The notes: generated by a model not told the origin, from the letters alone. Shown: positions 32,838 through 41,868, counted from the stretch's first letter. The stretch: 64,000 nt of DNA from Lachnoclostridium phytofermentans ISDg (GCF_000018685.1 NC_010001.1:2248001-2312000); one strand, 5' to 3'. Program-made: numbers and translations.

Positions 32838-33236
32838 ATTTTACTTGATATGTTTGTTGATGTGATGTATCTTAAGTTAGGATGTAATAGCTGTTTTAAA
32901 TTCTTAGTGTATTCAAAAATAGCTTATTGTCTTATGGCATGCAAAATAAGCTTAGATTTTTAGGACGTGCATAGCAGTTAAGAAATTATTATGTATTCAA
33001 AAATAGCTGAAAATCTTAGAATATATAAAAGCAGTTAAGACATCTTAGGAACAGCTTAGAATGAAGTAGAATAATTCATAAAAAAGCGAATTTTGAGCAA
33101 GTTAATGGATATAAAAAAATTATTATAGTGCTGCAAATAAAGTTACTTAACAGATTAGCATTGAAGTTAAGATTCTTTTCATTGTTCAAGTTAAGTTTTA
33201 AAGTTTGTGTACTAATAATTATTTGGAGGTTAATAA
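32838..33236. repeat. Intergenic stretch with dispersed direct repeats
   Basis: 399 bases without a gene. TGTATTCAAAAATAGCT occurs exactly at 32908-32924 and 32992-33008, and GCAGTTAAGA twice nearby. An old duplication of about 84 bp is the simplest reading. Confidence 0.7.
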
Positions 33237-33617
33237 ATGATACAGAATATTGGTAAAGTTACGCTATATGTTAACAATCAAGAGGAAGCAAAAAAGTTCT
33301 GGACAGAGAAGATGAATTTTGTAGTTCGTTTCGAACAGCCAATGGGCCCAAATATGAAGTGGATGGAAGTTGGACCAGAGAATGATTCATTTACAACATT
33401 CGTATTATATGAGAAAAATTTGATGATGAGCCAAAATCCAGATGCAAATGTTGAACATCCTTCCGTCATATTAAGCACGAATGACATACAGAAGACTTAT
33501 CAGGAATTGGTAGATAAAGAAGTTAAGGTTGGCGAAATGCTTAATATGCCATATGGTAGTATGTTCAATTTTTATGACATGGATGATAATGCGTTTTTAA
33601 TTAGAGAGGATAAATAA
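33237..33617 (+). CDS. VOC/glyoxalase-fold protein
   Basis: 126 aa. GKVTLYVNNQEEAKKFWTEKMNFVV starts the first beta-alpha-beta-beta-beta unit, and GSMFNFYDMDDNAFLIRE ends the second, as in VOC proteins related to YurT/PhnB types. Metal ligands are not clear. GGAGG precedes the ATG. A decayed partial copy of this gene lies at 36211-36283. Function may be lyase, dioxygenase or drug binding; not resolvable. Confidence 0.85.
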   Translation: MIQNIGKVTLYVNNQEEAKKFWTEKMNFVVRFEQPMGPNMKWMEVGPENDSFTTFVLYEKNLMMSQNPDANVEHPSVILSTNDIQKTYQELVDKEVKVGEMLNMPYGSMFNFYDMDDNAFLIREDK

Positions 33618-33690
33618 TTCAGGCTAATGAATTCTACTAAAGGTGCTTGAAGTGCAGTCAATCCAAGCAGAGGTACCAGGTAAGAAGGAT

Positions 33691-33729
33691 AATACAAAAG
33701 TCAGACTTTAAGGTCTGACTTTTTGTATT
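33691..33729. terminator. Terminator after the VOC gene
   Basis: AATACAAAAGTCAGAC (33691-33706) pairs with GTCTGACTTTTTGTATT (33713-33729), one bulged T. Core shared with the terminator at 30092-30131. Confidence 0.88.
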
Positions 33730-33810
33730 ATTGATATTAAATTGTAAACCATGCTATAACCATAGCAAATTTTTATAACGGAAAGCGTAGAGGATAAAAT
33801 CTTAACAAAA

Positions 33811-34233
33811 CTAATTTTCCCATTTGGTGATTATGCTTTTTAGCGCTAAGAACAATATTACCAATGCGACTGTTATTATAATGTGTGCAATACCTGCAAT
33901 GCCAGAAATTGCTGCATTAGCGCCTTTACTAAGTTGAAATTCTAATACTTGTATCACACCACGAACGAATAGCATAATTACCATAAGTGGCAGTCCAATA
34001 TTGTATAGTACTAAAAATAATTTAAATTTACGATTGTTTTGTAAGTCTGTATTTCTACAAAATAGTATGAAAATCATAAATAATAGTGTGCCTAAAACTA
34101 GTAAATGAACATGGACTAATGATAAAGTTGTTCTTCCGGTGAAACCCATATATTTTGTAAATTCACGATAAAAAACTCCACCTATCATAGCGAATATAAA
34201 GTAGATCAATGAAAGATTTAATAATTTTTTCAT
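33811..34233 (-). CDS. DUF2871-type membrane protein
   Basis: 140 aa with four membrane segments. MIGGVFYREFTKYMGFTGRTTLSLVHVHLLVLGTL matches DUF2871, a small family with conserved His residues in the second segment (VHVHLL). It overlaps the previous gene by 4 nt and is the last gene of a minus-strand operon under a TetR-type operator. Function unknown. Confidence 0.75.
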   Translation of the reverse strand: MKKLLNLSLIYFIFAMIGGVFYREFTKYMGFTGRTTLSLVHVHLLVLGTLLFMIFILFCRNTDLQNNRKFKLFLVLYNIGLPLMVIMLFVRGVIQVLEFQLSKGANAAISGIAGIAHIIITVALVILFLALKSIITKWEN

Positions 34234-34910
34234 TTGGTATTACCACCTTTCAATTCTGAGCGCATATCACGAAATCCAATTACAACCGTCCAAACATAAG
34301 CACAAGTCTTTGGAATCATTAATATTCCAACAAGCGGAAATACATCTGAAAATAATACCACTGGGATATAAAATGCGAAGCTTAATACAATCGTCAACCA
34401 CATATAACGAAAGGAAATATCATTATGTTCTTTAGCCATTTTGAAAAACAGAATAATAATGATTAAACCTAATAAGGCAAACGGAATATTGCGATAAATT
34501 GCCCAATCTAAAGGAGAGTTAGAACTAATCCATGCATTTTGTGAAAATAAGCACAACACTATACGTACAATAGCTAGTATAAATACTGAAATAGTCAATC
34601 CAAGTTTCCCTTTGATTTGGTAACGTAAACGCCAAACATAATAAAGTAATATATAGAAAATAGTCATAGTAATTGACGTAATAAATTTTCCAATTCCCAA
34701 GGCGGTAGTGTAATTTTCTAATCCTGTCGTACATAATGCGACTGCGCGGGGTACTAAATGAAAAGAATCGCCAACACCCAAGGTTACTGCCATAATACCG
34801 AATAAGAGGTATTGTTTTCTTCCTTGGTTTTTTTGAATCATGATGATTCCTAAAGTTATTACTGTAATAAGATATATAACATCAAAAGATGTTTCCATAA
34901 TTGCTTGCAT
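34230..34910 (-). CDS. Seven-segment membrane protein of unknown function
   Basis: 226 aa, almost entirely hydrophobic helices joined by short loops (YLITVITLGIIMIQ, LGVGDSFHLVPRAVAL, IPFALLGLIIIILFF). The conserved-looking GDSFHLVPR lies in a loop between the second and third helices. GAGGTG lies 7 nt before ATG 34910. It is coupled to the DUF2871 gene by overlap. I do not recognise a named family. Confidence 0.72.
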   Translation of the reverse strand: MQAIMETSFDVIYLITVITLGIIMIQKNQGRKQYLLFGIMAVTLGVGDSFHLVPRAVALCTTGLENYTTALGIGKFITSITMTIFYILLYYVWRLRYQIKGKLGLTISVFILAIVRIVLCLFSQNAWISSNSPLDWAIYRNIPFALLGLIIIILFFKMAKEHNDISFRYMWLTIVLSFAFYIPVVLFSDVFPLVGILMIPKTCAYVWTVVIGFRDMRSELKGGNTK

Positions 34911-34933
34911 AATTTTTCACCTCATTTATAAAA

Positions 34934-35359
34934 TTATTTTTCAGTAGTCTGTGTAAAAAAGTTGTATCCAAATAAAAGTCCTGCTAAAAATAAAGCTGCT
35001 CCTAACCCTGAATAAAAAACAGCGATATATAAATCAGGGAAAATATTAGAAATTCGTATCCCTATACCAAAAGAAATCATAAAGGCCATGATAAAAAAAG
35101 ATTTTATATCAAAAAACTTCAAAAATAATTGTTTTTCTTCTTTATAGTTTATTATTCTGTAAGTGTGCTTCCGAACAAGTTTACCAAATACCATAAACCA
35201 AAAAAGAATAAAGATTACAATAGAAATAAAGAGGTTTATGATTGTAAGATTATCTTTGTAAGTAATAATTCCTATGCGTAAAATATTAAATCCTGCTAAT
35301 AACCAAACAACGCTTGCTAATAGAAGTAAATTTCTCTTCTTAATTTTCGTATAAAACAT
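34934..35359 (-). CDS. Four-segment membrane protein of unknown function, start uncertain
   Basis: About 141 aa from ATG 35359, which directly abuts AAGGAG (35360-35365); an in-frame TTG at 35368 lies on the other side of that site with no ribosome binding site of its own. Four hydrophobic segments (LLLLASVVWLLAGF, LFISIVIFILFWF, FFIMAFMISFGIGI, AALFLAGLLFGY). First gene of the membrane operon; a TGAAC-N3-GTTCA site lies just upstream. Confidence 0.65.
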   Translation of the reverse strand: MFYTKIKKRNLLLLASVVWLLAGFNILRIGIITYKDNLTIINLFISIVIFILFWFMVFGKLVRKHTYRIINYKEEKQLFLKFFDIKSFFIMAFMISFGIGIRISNIFPDLYIAVFYSGLGAALFLAGLLFGYNFFTQTTEK

Positions 35360-35370
35360 CTCCTTCAAAT

Positions 35371-35383
35371 TGAACTATGTTCA
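35371..35383. promoter_or_regulatory. TetR-type operator before the membrane operon
   Basis: TGAAC-TAT-GTTCA. The same half-sites occur on the TetR promoter at 36001-36015. Confidence 0.7.
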
Positions 35384-35399
35384 GTATTGATCGAAATTT

Positions 35400-35422
35400 T
35401 TCCTACTTTATAAAAGTAGGAA
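35400..35422. terminator. Hairpin between TetR gene and membrane operon
   Basis: TTCCTACTTT (35400-35409) pairs with AAAGTAGGAA (35413-35422), 3-nt loop. It could partly end the tetR transcript. Confidence 0.55.
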
Positions 35423-35423
35423 T

Positions 35424-35981
35424 TTAATATATACAGCGTGATACCATTTCAAGTAAAGTTTTACAATGATCTTGTTTCTGAAGTAACATTGATGTAAATG
35501 TTGTAAAGATTAAATTAACAAATTCATCCGCTGTTAAAATATCATTAAATGCGTCTGAACGAACATTTGTATCATGCTCTAAAACATTTAACAGACTTTG
35601 CTTAATATGTCCAAAGTAATGTTCCATCATTTGTCGTCCCTTTACTTTATCCTCGGATGCGAAAATCATAGAATGCAATGTGAAAAAACCTGGATATTTT
35701 TTGCATCCTTTTTTGATACTTTCAAAAAGCCATAGAAGACAATCTGTAAAATTGAGAAATTCAAAAGAATCACCTGACATATGAAATATATCTTTCCAAA
35801 CATCCTCTACGGTTGCGCTAATTAGTTCTGTTTTAGATGGAAAATAGTTATAGATAGAACCGACAGCCACCACGCAAGCATTTGCTACTGTACGCATATT
35901 AATCGCAGAGATACCTTTTTCCATTACAATCTTGCGACTTTCACATAGAATCATTTCCTTTGAAGTAACGATATTATTCAA
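35424..35981 (-). CDS. TetR-family regulator with a TTG start
   Basis: 185 aa. The start is TTG at 35981, 9 nt after GGAGG (35991-35995); no ATG fits better. Helix-turn-helix: GISAINMRTVANACVVAVGSIYNYFPSKTELI. The operator on its promoter (36001-36015) recurs before the next operon (35371-35383), so it likely controls itself and the three membrane genes. Ligand unknown. Confidence 0.9.
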   Translation of the reverse strand: MNNIVTSKEMILCESRKIVMEKGISAINMRTVANACVVAVGSIYNYFPSKTELISATVEDVWKDIFHMSGDSFEFLNFTDCLLWLFESIKKGCKKYPGFFTLHSMIFASEDKVKGRQMMEHYFGHIKQSLLNVLEHDTNVRSDAFNDILTADEFVNLIFTTFTSMLLQKQDHCKTLLEMVSRCIY

Positions 35982-36000
35982 TATATATCACCTCCACAAT

Positions 36001-36042
36001 ATGAACACTGTTCATTTTAATGCTATTAGTTTTTTTTGTCAA
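36001..36042 (-). promoter_or_regulatory. TetR promoter with overlapping operator
   Basis: Minus strand TTGACA (36037-36042), 17-nt spacer, TAAAAT (36014-36019). The palindrome ATGAAC-ACT-GTTCAT (36001-36015) overlaps the -10 box. Confidence 0.82.
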
Positions 36043-36210
36043 CTAAAAAACATCTGATTTTGTGATGTAAATATTAGTATTCTTAGATATATTTTCTTAC
36101 CACATTTAAGTTTAATTATTCTACCCTCGTAGTATTTATTAAATCCACAGGTTTATCTTATTACTATAATTTTTTCTGTATACCCTACAACTTTAAGTTA
36201 AATCAGAAGG

Positions 36211-36283
36211 GGAGCATCTATCATAATAAGTATTAATGACGTACAGAAGATTATCAGGAATCGGTGGATAAAGAGGTTAAACA
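36211..36283 (+). pseudogene. Fragment of a VOC gene, frameshifted
   Basis: AATGACGTACAGAAG-ATTATCAGGAATCGGT and GGATAAAGAGGTTAA follow the VOC gene at about 33455-33527 (AATGACATACAGAAG-ACTTATCAGG...) with a one-base loss and several substitutions. Only about 70 bp remain, with no start codon or ribosome binding site. Confidence 0.75.
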
Positions 36284-36299
36284 TTGCATAGTAGTGGTA

Positions 36300-36348
36300 A
36301 ACAAAAAACTCCGTCGGATAATGAAACTAACCGACGGAGTTTTTTGTT
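36300..36348. terminator. Bidirectional terminator after the MacB-like gene
   Basis: 18-bp stem (36300-36317 with 36331-36348), core AAAAAACTCCGTCGG / CCGACGGAGTTTTTT. It ends the minus-strand ABC transcript. Confidence 0.9.
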
Positions 36349-36397
36349 ATACTTTTATGATTAATATAAAGTTTTTAATATCATCTTAACTATAGTA

Positions 36398-39055
36398 TTA
36401 CTCTGATCTAAGTGCTGTTACAGGATCTTTCTTAGCTGCTTTCTTAGAAGGAATCAAACCTGCAATTAATGTTAATATCATACTAATAACCACAAGTACG
36501 ATTGCATAGCCCCATGGTAATATTGCAATTTTAGAAATACCGGATAAGGAAGCAATAATAGCATTAATCGGTATTAATAGTAAGAGCGAAATAACGATAC
36601 CAAGCATACCTGAAGTAAATCCAATAATTAATGTTTCAGCGTTAAAGATACTGGAAATATTACGTTTTGAAGCTCCAATACTTCGTAAGATACCAATCTC
36701 TTTTGTTCTCTCCAAAACAGATATATAGGTGATAATTCCAATCATGATGGAGGAAACGACAAGTGAAATTGCTACAAAGCCAATTAAAACATAACTAATC
36801 ATATCGATGATGGTTGTGATAGAAGACATCATTAAACCAACGAGATCGGTATAGCTAATGGTCATATCTTCATGGCCAGCGTCTTTTTGGATTGTATTAT
36901 AATCTTCAACAATTTTTGCTATAGCATCTTTTGCTTCAAAGTTAATAGGGTAGAGGTTGATTGTAGAAGGCTGGTCAAGATTTACAATTCCTAACTGTGC
37001 TATGTTATCTTCATAGGTAGTTTCCTTACCGGCTGCAGAACGAATTTGTTCTCCAAAGGTAGCAATTATTTGATCTTCTGTCATTGTAGAGCTAAGCACT
37101 TTAAACTGCTGTTGTTCTTCCTCAGACAATGTTTTTACGAAATCATTGATTTCTGCCATTGTTATGTTTTCCATATATCCATTCATATCAAAAGGCATAT
37201 TCGTAAAGACATTTGTTTCCTTATCTGCAAGTTGAGCTTTTGTAATGTCACTGTTATTGATTTTATTAATGATATATTCGGTTAAAGCGGAGGTATATCC
37301 AACTGCACCATTAATGGAGGATGCACTTGCTTCTGGATTTGGCTTTAGGATACCAACAATTTTTAATTCCAATGAGTCATCCACCAATTTGGTCATAAAT
37401 GATTTATCTTCGCGCATATCCTTCCAAACACCAGTTTCCTTGTTATATACATAGTAATCTGTATTAAGGACAAATTTAAAAGTCTTATTCAACGCTTCAT
37501 CGTAAGTAAACGACGCCTGGTCAGGTTCTTTGACATCTTCACCTTTGGCTAATGATTTTTGAATATTTTTAAAGTCTTCCTGATTCATAAAATCCATGGT
37601 GTAAAGAGCGAAGTCACTGATTTCATTATTTTTATCAACTACAAGCACAACTTCGTTATAAGCACCTTCATCTGGGAAACGTCCTGCAAGAACATCATAT
37701 TGAGATTCTAATAGTTCTTTATTTCCTAACATCTCTGAAAATACATTGGAAGACATCATACCCATGCTTTGAGCACTCATTCCGCCCATTCCACTCATTC
37801 CACTCATTCCACTCATTCCAGATCTGTTAAACAATTTGCTTGGATTTAATTGTGTTACACCGTTAGTTGTATCTGAACTATAGATTTGTAAATCCAAATC
37901 ATAACCGTATTGAATGGTAGATACATAATCGTTTATCTTCGAATCTTCACGTTCGATATATTCTTTAAATGCACCTAAATCATTCGCTTTCTTTTCTTCA
38001 CTTAAGGTAGAAAACATACCGGTAACAATATTATTCGAATAAATTTTATCCAGATCATGTGTGATACCATTTGAGCGATTATGCTCCATCATCGTAGACA
38101 TCATCGATGTCATATCGATACTTTCTCTCTCAATACTGATTGGATAAGTGGATAGGGTATCTTTTTGTACATTTTCAATATAATTATTAATACCACTCGA
38201 AAGAGCTAGTATAAGAGCAATACCAATAATACCAATACTTCCAGCAAATGCAGTAAGAATTGTTCTTGCCTTTTTGGTTTTTAGGTTATTTAAGCTAAGA
38301 GATAGTGCGGTAAGGAATGACATTGAAGTTTTTCCCATTGATTTATGTTCTGGCTTTGTTACATCCTGTTGATTCTCTTGATATGGATCGGAATCATCGA
38401 TTATCTTACCATCACGAAGTTTTACTGTTCTTGTAGCATAATGTTCTGCAAGTTCAGGATTATGGGTAACCATAATAACCAATCGATCTTTCGCAATTTC
38501 TTTTAATAAATCCATAACAAGAATACTTGTTTCTGTATCCAGTGCTCCTGTTGGTTCGTCTGCTAAAAGGATATCAGGATTATTGACAAGTGCTCTAGCA
38601 ATCGCTACACGCTGCATCTGTCCACCGGAGAGTTGATTTGGTTTCTTATGAATCTGATTTCCAAGGCCTACTTTTTCTAAAGCTTCCGTTGATAATCTTT
38701 TTCTTTCCTTTTTAGAGATACCCGAAATAGTGAGGGCTAATTCTACATTGGATAAGATGGATTGATGAGGGATTAAGTTATAACTTTGAAAAACAAAACC
38801 AATGGTATGATTTCTATAGGAATCCCAATCACGGTCCTTATATTTTTTCGTTGAGATACCATTAATGATTAAATCACCGCTATCATAACGGTCTAAACCA
38901 CCAATGATATTTAATAATGTTGTTTTACCAGAACCACTTGGTCCAAGGATTGCAACAAATTCATTGTCACGAAGTGTTAAGCTGACGTCATCAAGCGCAG
39001 ACTGAACCAGATACTTCGTAGCGTATTTTTTTGATATGTTTTTAATTTGTAGCAT
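36398..39055 (-). CDS. MacB-like ABC protein: ATPase fused to FtsX-type permease, Met-rich loop
   Basis: 885 aa. Residues 1-230: Walker A GPSGSGKTT, signature LSGGQMQRVA, Walker B LLADEPTGALD, switch VTHNPELAE. A first membrane segment at about 265-290 leads to a large outer domain of about 440 residues, then three segments (about 755-880) with the FtsX motif ERTKEIGILRSIGASKRNI. This is the clostridial one-chain MacB form that senses or exports cell-envelope agents. The outer domain holds SGMSGMSGMSGMGGMSAQ, a Met-rich run from 9-bp DNA repeats. Single gene, terminator after it. Confidence 0.92.
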   Translation of the reverse strand: MLQIKNISKKYATKYLVQSALDDVSLTLRDNEFVAILGPSGSGKTTLLNIIGGLDRYDSGDLIINGISTKKYKDRDWDSYRNHTIGFVFQSYNLIPHQSILSNVELALTISGISKKERKRLSTEALEKVGLGNQIHKKPNQLSGGQMQRVAIARALVNNPDILLADEPTGALDTETSILVMDLLKEIAKDRLVIMVTHNPELAEHYATRTVKLRDGKIIDDSDPYQENQQDVTKPEHKSMGKTSMSFLTALSLSLNNLKTKKARTILTAFAGSIGIIGIALILALSSGINNYIENVQKDTLSTYPISIERESIDMTSMMSTMMEHNRSNGITHDLDKIYSNNIVTGMFSTLSEEKKANDLGAFKEYIEREDSKINDYVSTIQYGYDLDLQIYSSDTTNGVTQLNPSKLFNRSGMSGMSGMSGMGGMSAQSMGMMSSNVFSEMLGNKELLESQYDVLAGRFPDEGAYNEVVLVVDKNNEISDFALYTMDFMNQEDFKNIQKSLAKGEDVKEPDQASFTYDEALNKTFKFVLNTDYYVYNKETGVWKDMREDKSFMTKLVDDSLELKIVGILKPNPEASASSINGAVGYTSALTEYIINKINNSDITKAQLADKETNVFTNMPFDMNGYMENITMAEINDFVKTLSEEEQQQFKVLSSTMTEDQIIATFGEQIRSAAGKETTYEDNIAQLGIVNLDQPSTINLYPINFEAKDAIAKIVEDYNTIQKDAGHEDMTISYTDLVGLMMSSITTIIDMISYVLIGFVAISLVVSSIMIGIITYISVLERTKEIGILRSIGASKRNISSIFNAETLIIGFTSGMLGIVISLLLLIPINAIIASLSGISKIAILPWGYAIVLVVISMILTLIAGLIPSKKAAKKDPVTALRSE

Positions 39056-39154
39056 ATTGTATTATCTACCTTTCTGTTTATTATGGAGAGCCATTAATGA
39101 CGTATTATATATTGGAATGAGAAACTGAAAATAAACTATACCATGATAATTTGA

Positions 39155-39187
39155 TTATTTTAGGTTTATATTCCATGATATAATATA
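39155..39187 (+). repeat. 33-bp direct repeat, left copy
   Basis: Contains TTATTTTAGGTTTAT and CATGATATAATATA. It matches 41869-41901 at 31 of 33 positions. The two copies bracket the three-gene cassette 39562-41757. Each includes a TATAAT box. Confidence 0.9.
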
Positions 39188-39490
39188 ACTTATATAGAAT
39201 TTTTATTCAACTTTTCAAATAAGGTGTTCTTTTGTATACCCAAAATTCGTATTGAAACATATTCTTAAATCACCTCTTAAAGTCAGGTAAATCCAGATTT
39301 ATTGGAAACATTCACAGCAAAACCTATAACTAAAATAGCTAAAACCTAAAAGTACAGCCCTGAACACCGTATAAAGTATAAATTAACGAATGGTGAAAAT
39401 AGGACGGTAGAAGTAAAACATTCGAATAAAATAGTAGAAGTAAAACATTATTTAAGCCAATCAATTAAGATACCAAATAATGTTAAAATT

Positions 39491-39545
39491 ATTGACAAAC
39501 GATAATCTTAGGTCTACAATTAAAGTAAAATTATCGTTTATCAAT
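39491..39545 (+). promoter_or_regulatory. Promoter inside a 16-bp inverted repeat
   Basis: TTGACA (39492-39497), 17-nt spacer, TACAAT (39515-39520). ATTGACAAACGATAAT (39491-39506) and ATTATCGTTTATCAAT (39530-39545) are inverted with one mismatch, one over the -35 and one after the start site, as for a looping or paired operator. The XRE protein of the cassette is a candidate binder. Confidence 0.78.
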
Positions 39546-39561
39546 AATTTAGGAGGGAAAA

Positions 39562-40530
39562 ATGAAGCGTAAAACATTTTGCATATTCCTTGTGTGTGAA
39601 GCAGTATTCTGTTTGTTTCTCTATCTTACCCGCGTATCTCTGCCTGAAACTTTTACTGTCTTATTAGCATTTCCGTTTGAGCAGATTGGGATTGTGTTAC
39701 GGAAGCTATCGTTATCGGGTGGAATTGGTAATGCACTGTCTATCATTATGTACGTTGCTATTTCATTTGTGCCGTTGTTTGTGCTATTTATTTTCAAAAA
39801 AAGAAGGAGGTTGTATCTTGAGGATTCACTACTTGTTGTATTGAGTGCTGTATTATTTCCGGTTATCTACCTCATGATCAATCCCGGTATGCTTGGTACC
39901 AATCTGTTTGGCGTTAATGAACAGATTGTTAGTAAGGCATTACTTGGAGGGGTGGCGTATTCTGTCCTACTGGGATACATTATTTTACGTATTTTACGAA
40001 TCTTTTTTTCGGCTGATACAAACAGTTTACAAAAATATATTGCAGCGTTACTCTGTGTTTTGAATGTCCTTTTTGTATATCTTGCTTTTGGAGCCTATTT
40101 CGGTAGTCTTTTAGATTCCTTTGAAGCTCTTCGTGTCGGGAATACTGGGAGTGAGCATTCCTTAGGAATGAGTTATGTATTTCTAGTAATACAATACATC
40201 GTGAATGCACTCCCTAATGTGTTGAATGTTCTGGTGGTCTTTGCAGTATTAAAACTTTTGAATGAGTTTGCTTCCGACCGCTATTCTGAGGCAACTGTCG
40301 TTGCTGCGAACATATTATCGCGTTTGTGCGGACTCGCTTTGACAATTACTGTGATTTTGGGTATCGGTTTTAACTTGTTGCAACTTGTATTTCTTAAAGG
40401 ACTTAGGGTAGTGAATGGCACTGTCCAAATACCTCTGTTATCCATTGCCTTTGTGCTGGCTGCTCTTTTGTTGGCGCAGTTTATTCGAGAAAACAAGCAG
40501 CTAAAGGATGACAATGATCTGTTCATTTAG
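39562..40530 (+). CDS. Polytopic membrane protein of unknown function (cassette gene 1)
   Basis: 322 aa with about eight hydrophobic segments; no family recognised. Positive loops (FKKRRRLYLED) lie after the second segment, which sets the topology. AGGAGGG precedes the ATG. It is followed at 14 nt by a small XRE gene; small HTH genes of this kind are often paired with membrane proteins such as DUF2975, but this protein is twice that length. Codon use seems slightly more GC than neighbours. Confidence 0.75.
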   Translation: MKRKTFCIFLVCEAVFCLFLYLTRVSLPETFTVLLAFPFEQIGIVLRKLSLSGGIGNALSIIMYVAISFVPLFVLFIFKKRRRLYLEDSLLVVLSAVLFPVIYLMINPGMLGTNLFGVNEQIVSKALLGGVAYSVLLGYIILRILRIFFSADTNSLQKYIAALLCVLNVLFVYLAFGAYFGSLLDSFEALRVGNTGSEHSLGMSYVFLVIQYIVNALPNVLNVLVVFAVLKLLNEFASDRYSEATVVAANILSRLCGLALTITVILGIGFNLLQLVFLKGLRVVNGTVQIPLLSIAFVLAALLLAQFIRENKQLKDDNDLFI

Positions 40531-40544
40531 GGAGGATTTAGGAT

Positions 40545-40772
40545 ATGGCTATTAATGTTCATTTGGAGGGTGTCCTCAAAGATCGTGGCATGACTTCTAA
40601 AGAGCTATGTGCGCTTGTCGGAATAACTGAGGCAAACCTATCAATCCTTAGAAGTGGTAAAGCTAAGGGTATCCGCTTTAGTACAGTGAATAGGATTTGT
40701 TATTATCTTGGCTGTGATGTAGGTGATATTTTGAAATTCGATGGAGATCTGGAGGATAGCGATGAAGACTAA
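40545..40772 (+). CDS. Small XRE/YozG-type helix-turn-helix protein (cassette gene 2)
   Basis: 75 aa. The helix-turn-helix MTSKELCALVGITEANLSIL and YYLGCDVGDILKF match the YozG-like Cro/C1 group. GGAGG precedes the ATG. Its end overlaps the lipoprotein start by 11 nt. Likely an autoregulator of the cassette through the inverted repeat at 39491-39545 (inference). Confidence 0.9.
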   Translation: MAINVHLEGVLKDRGMTSKELCALVGITEANLSILRSGKAKGIRFSTVNRICYYLGCDVGDILKFDGDLEDSDED

Positions 40773-41757
40773 AAGAATACTTTCAATGTGTCTAGCTGTT
40801 TGTATATTGTTTACATTAACAGGATGTCAACTCGCAAAAGAAGATGCGGGAGAAACTAATAATGGAGATAGACTGATCGGCGTTTTCGTAACGAAGAAAT
40901 ATCTTGACTTATTTGATATGGAAGGGTATCTTAACGACAACATAAGCAAATTGTCTGGTGGCGGTGAGATTATCCTTGACGGTAACGATAGCAAGTATCA
41001 AGGTCGATTGTATGCAACGCTTAAAACACGTACATTAACAGAAGAAAAAACAGGAGAAATAATGAATACCAAAGAGTTCATCTTTGATAATGTTGATGGA
41101 AGCTCCTATTTTGCTGCAAAAATACCTGCTACAGAGGATGAGGATAGCTATATTACTTCAGGTTCAGGTGAAGGTATAAGCGATAGACACTCAGCATACA
41201 ACTACGGTGATGAAGAAAACAGTACCACTCTTGAAGGGACAATTTACTTATCGCCAAGCTATGCTGGTAACACCTGCTATATTAATCCTGTTTTCCAGAG
41301 TGTTGATGGTAGTGTTTATGCAACTGCGGAACATGGTGGTTTCATGGTAGATGGTATGATAGGTGAAGGTGCTGTCTACACAACAACTCTTAACGAAACT
41401 AAAACAATCACCGAAAATGGAAAAAGCAAGGTTGCGAGTTTCTCAATAAAAATATCGCTTGTTGTGATGCTTGCCCCAGAAAAAATAGCAATCATGCAAA
41501 TGAATCATGATAGTGTCATCGTTTCACGGAACGAGTACTCCCCTGGCGAATTACCGGATACACTTAACATGGAGATGGCGACTGCATATCTCATTGTCGA
41601 GACCTATAAACATGACCTTGGAGGCAATTTAGTGGTTACACGTTCCACTTATGATAGAAACAATGAATCCATAGATACCTTTTATTGCCGTGACGACGGT
41701 ATCTGTGTAAAGAAGTGGACGCAGTTGAATTGGAGCAAGAGTAATTTCATTCATTAA
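40762..41757 (+). CDS. Lipoprotein of unknown function (cassette gene 3)
   Basis: 331 aa from ATG 40762 (GGAGG 7 nt upstream; ATG 40741 would add seven residues and lacks a site). Signal with lipobox LTGC (Cys about 20). The mature part shows repeated beta-strand patterns and acidic linkers (ATEDEDSYITSGSGEG), no family recognised. Being coupled to the XRE gene and next to a membrane protein suggests an envelope complex. Confidence 0.8.
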   Translation: MKTKRILSMCLAVCILFTLTGCQLAKEDAGETNNGDRLIGVFVTKKYLDLFDMEGYLNDNISKLSGGGEIILDGNDSKYQGRLYATLKTRTLTEEKTGEIMNTKEFIFDNVDGSSYFAAKIPATEDEDSYITSGSGEGISDRHSAYNYGDEENSTTLEGTIYLSPSYAGNTCYINPVFQSVDGSVYATAEHGGFMVDGMIGEGAVYTTTLNETKTITENGKSKVASFSIKISLVVMLAPEKIAIMQMNHDSVIVSRNEYSPGELPDTLNMEMATAYLIVETYKHDLGGNLVVTRSTYDRNNESIDTFYCRDDGICVKKWTQLNWSKSNFIH

Positions 41758-41832
41758 TTAATAGCTCAATATGGCATTTCGGTTTCATTGAGGTAGTTTA
41801 TAAAAGCTCCAGTGGAATGTGAAATTCCACCA

Positions 41833-41861
41833 AGAGCAGTTGATGCTAATTCGGCTGCTCT
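41833..41861 (+). terminator. Terminator after the cassette
   Basis: AGAGCAG (41833-41839) pairs with CTGCTCT (41855-41861), followed by a T-rich run. A GTGGAAT/ATTCCAC hairpin lies just before it. Confidence 0.7.
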
Positions 41862-41868
41862 ATTTTGT

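Larger units (their letters stand above)
39056..39561. other. Intergenic stretch, 506 bases
   Basis: Divergent gap between the MacB-like gene and the cassette at 39562. It holds a 33-bp segment repeated at 41869 (see 39155-39187) and a promoter with flanking inverted repeat (39491-39545). The middle is AT-rich with no gene seen. Confidence 0.6.

Noticed and set aside
36211..36283. A short functional peptide gene
   Set aside because: It aligns to the inside of the VOC gene with a lost base and has no start codon or ribosome binding site.
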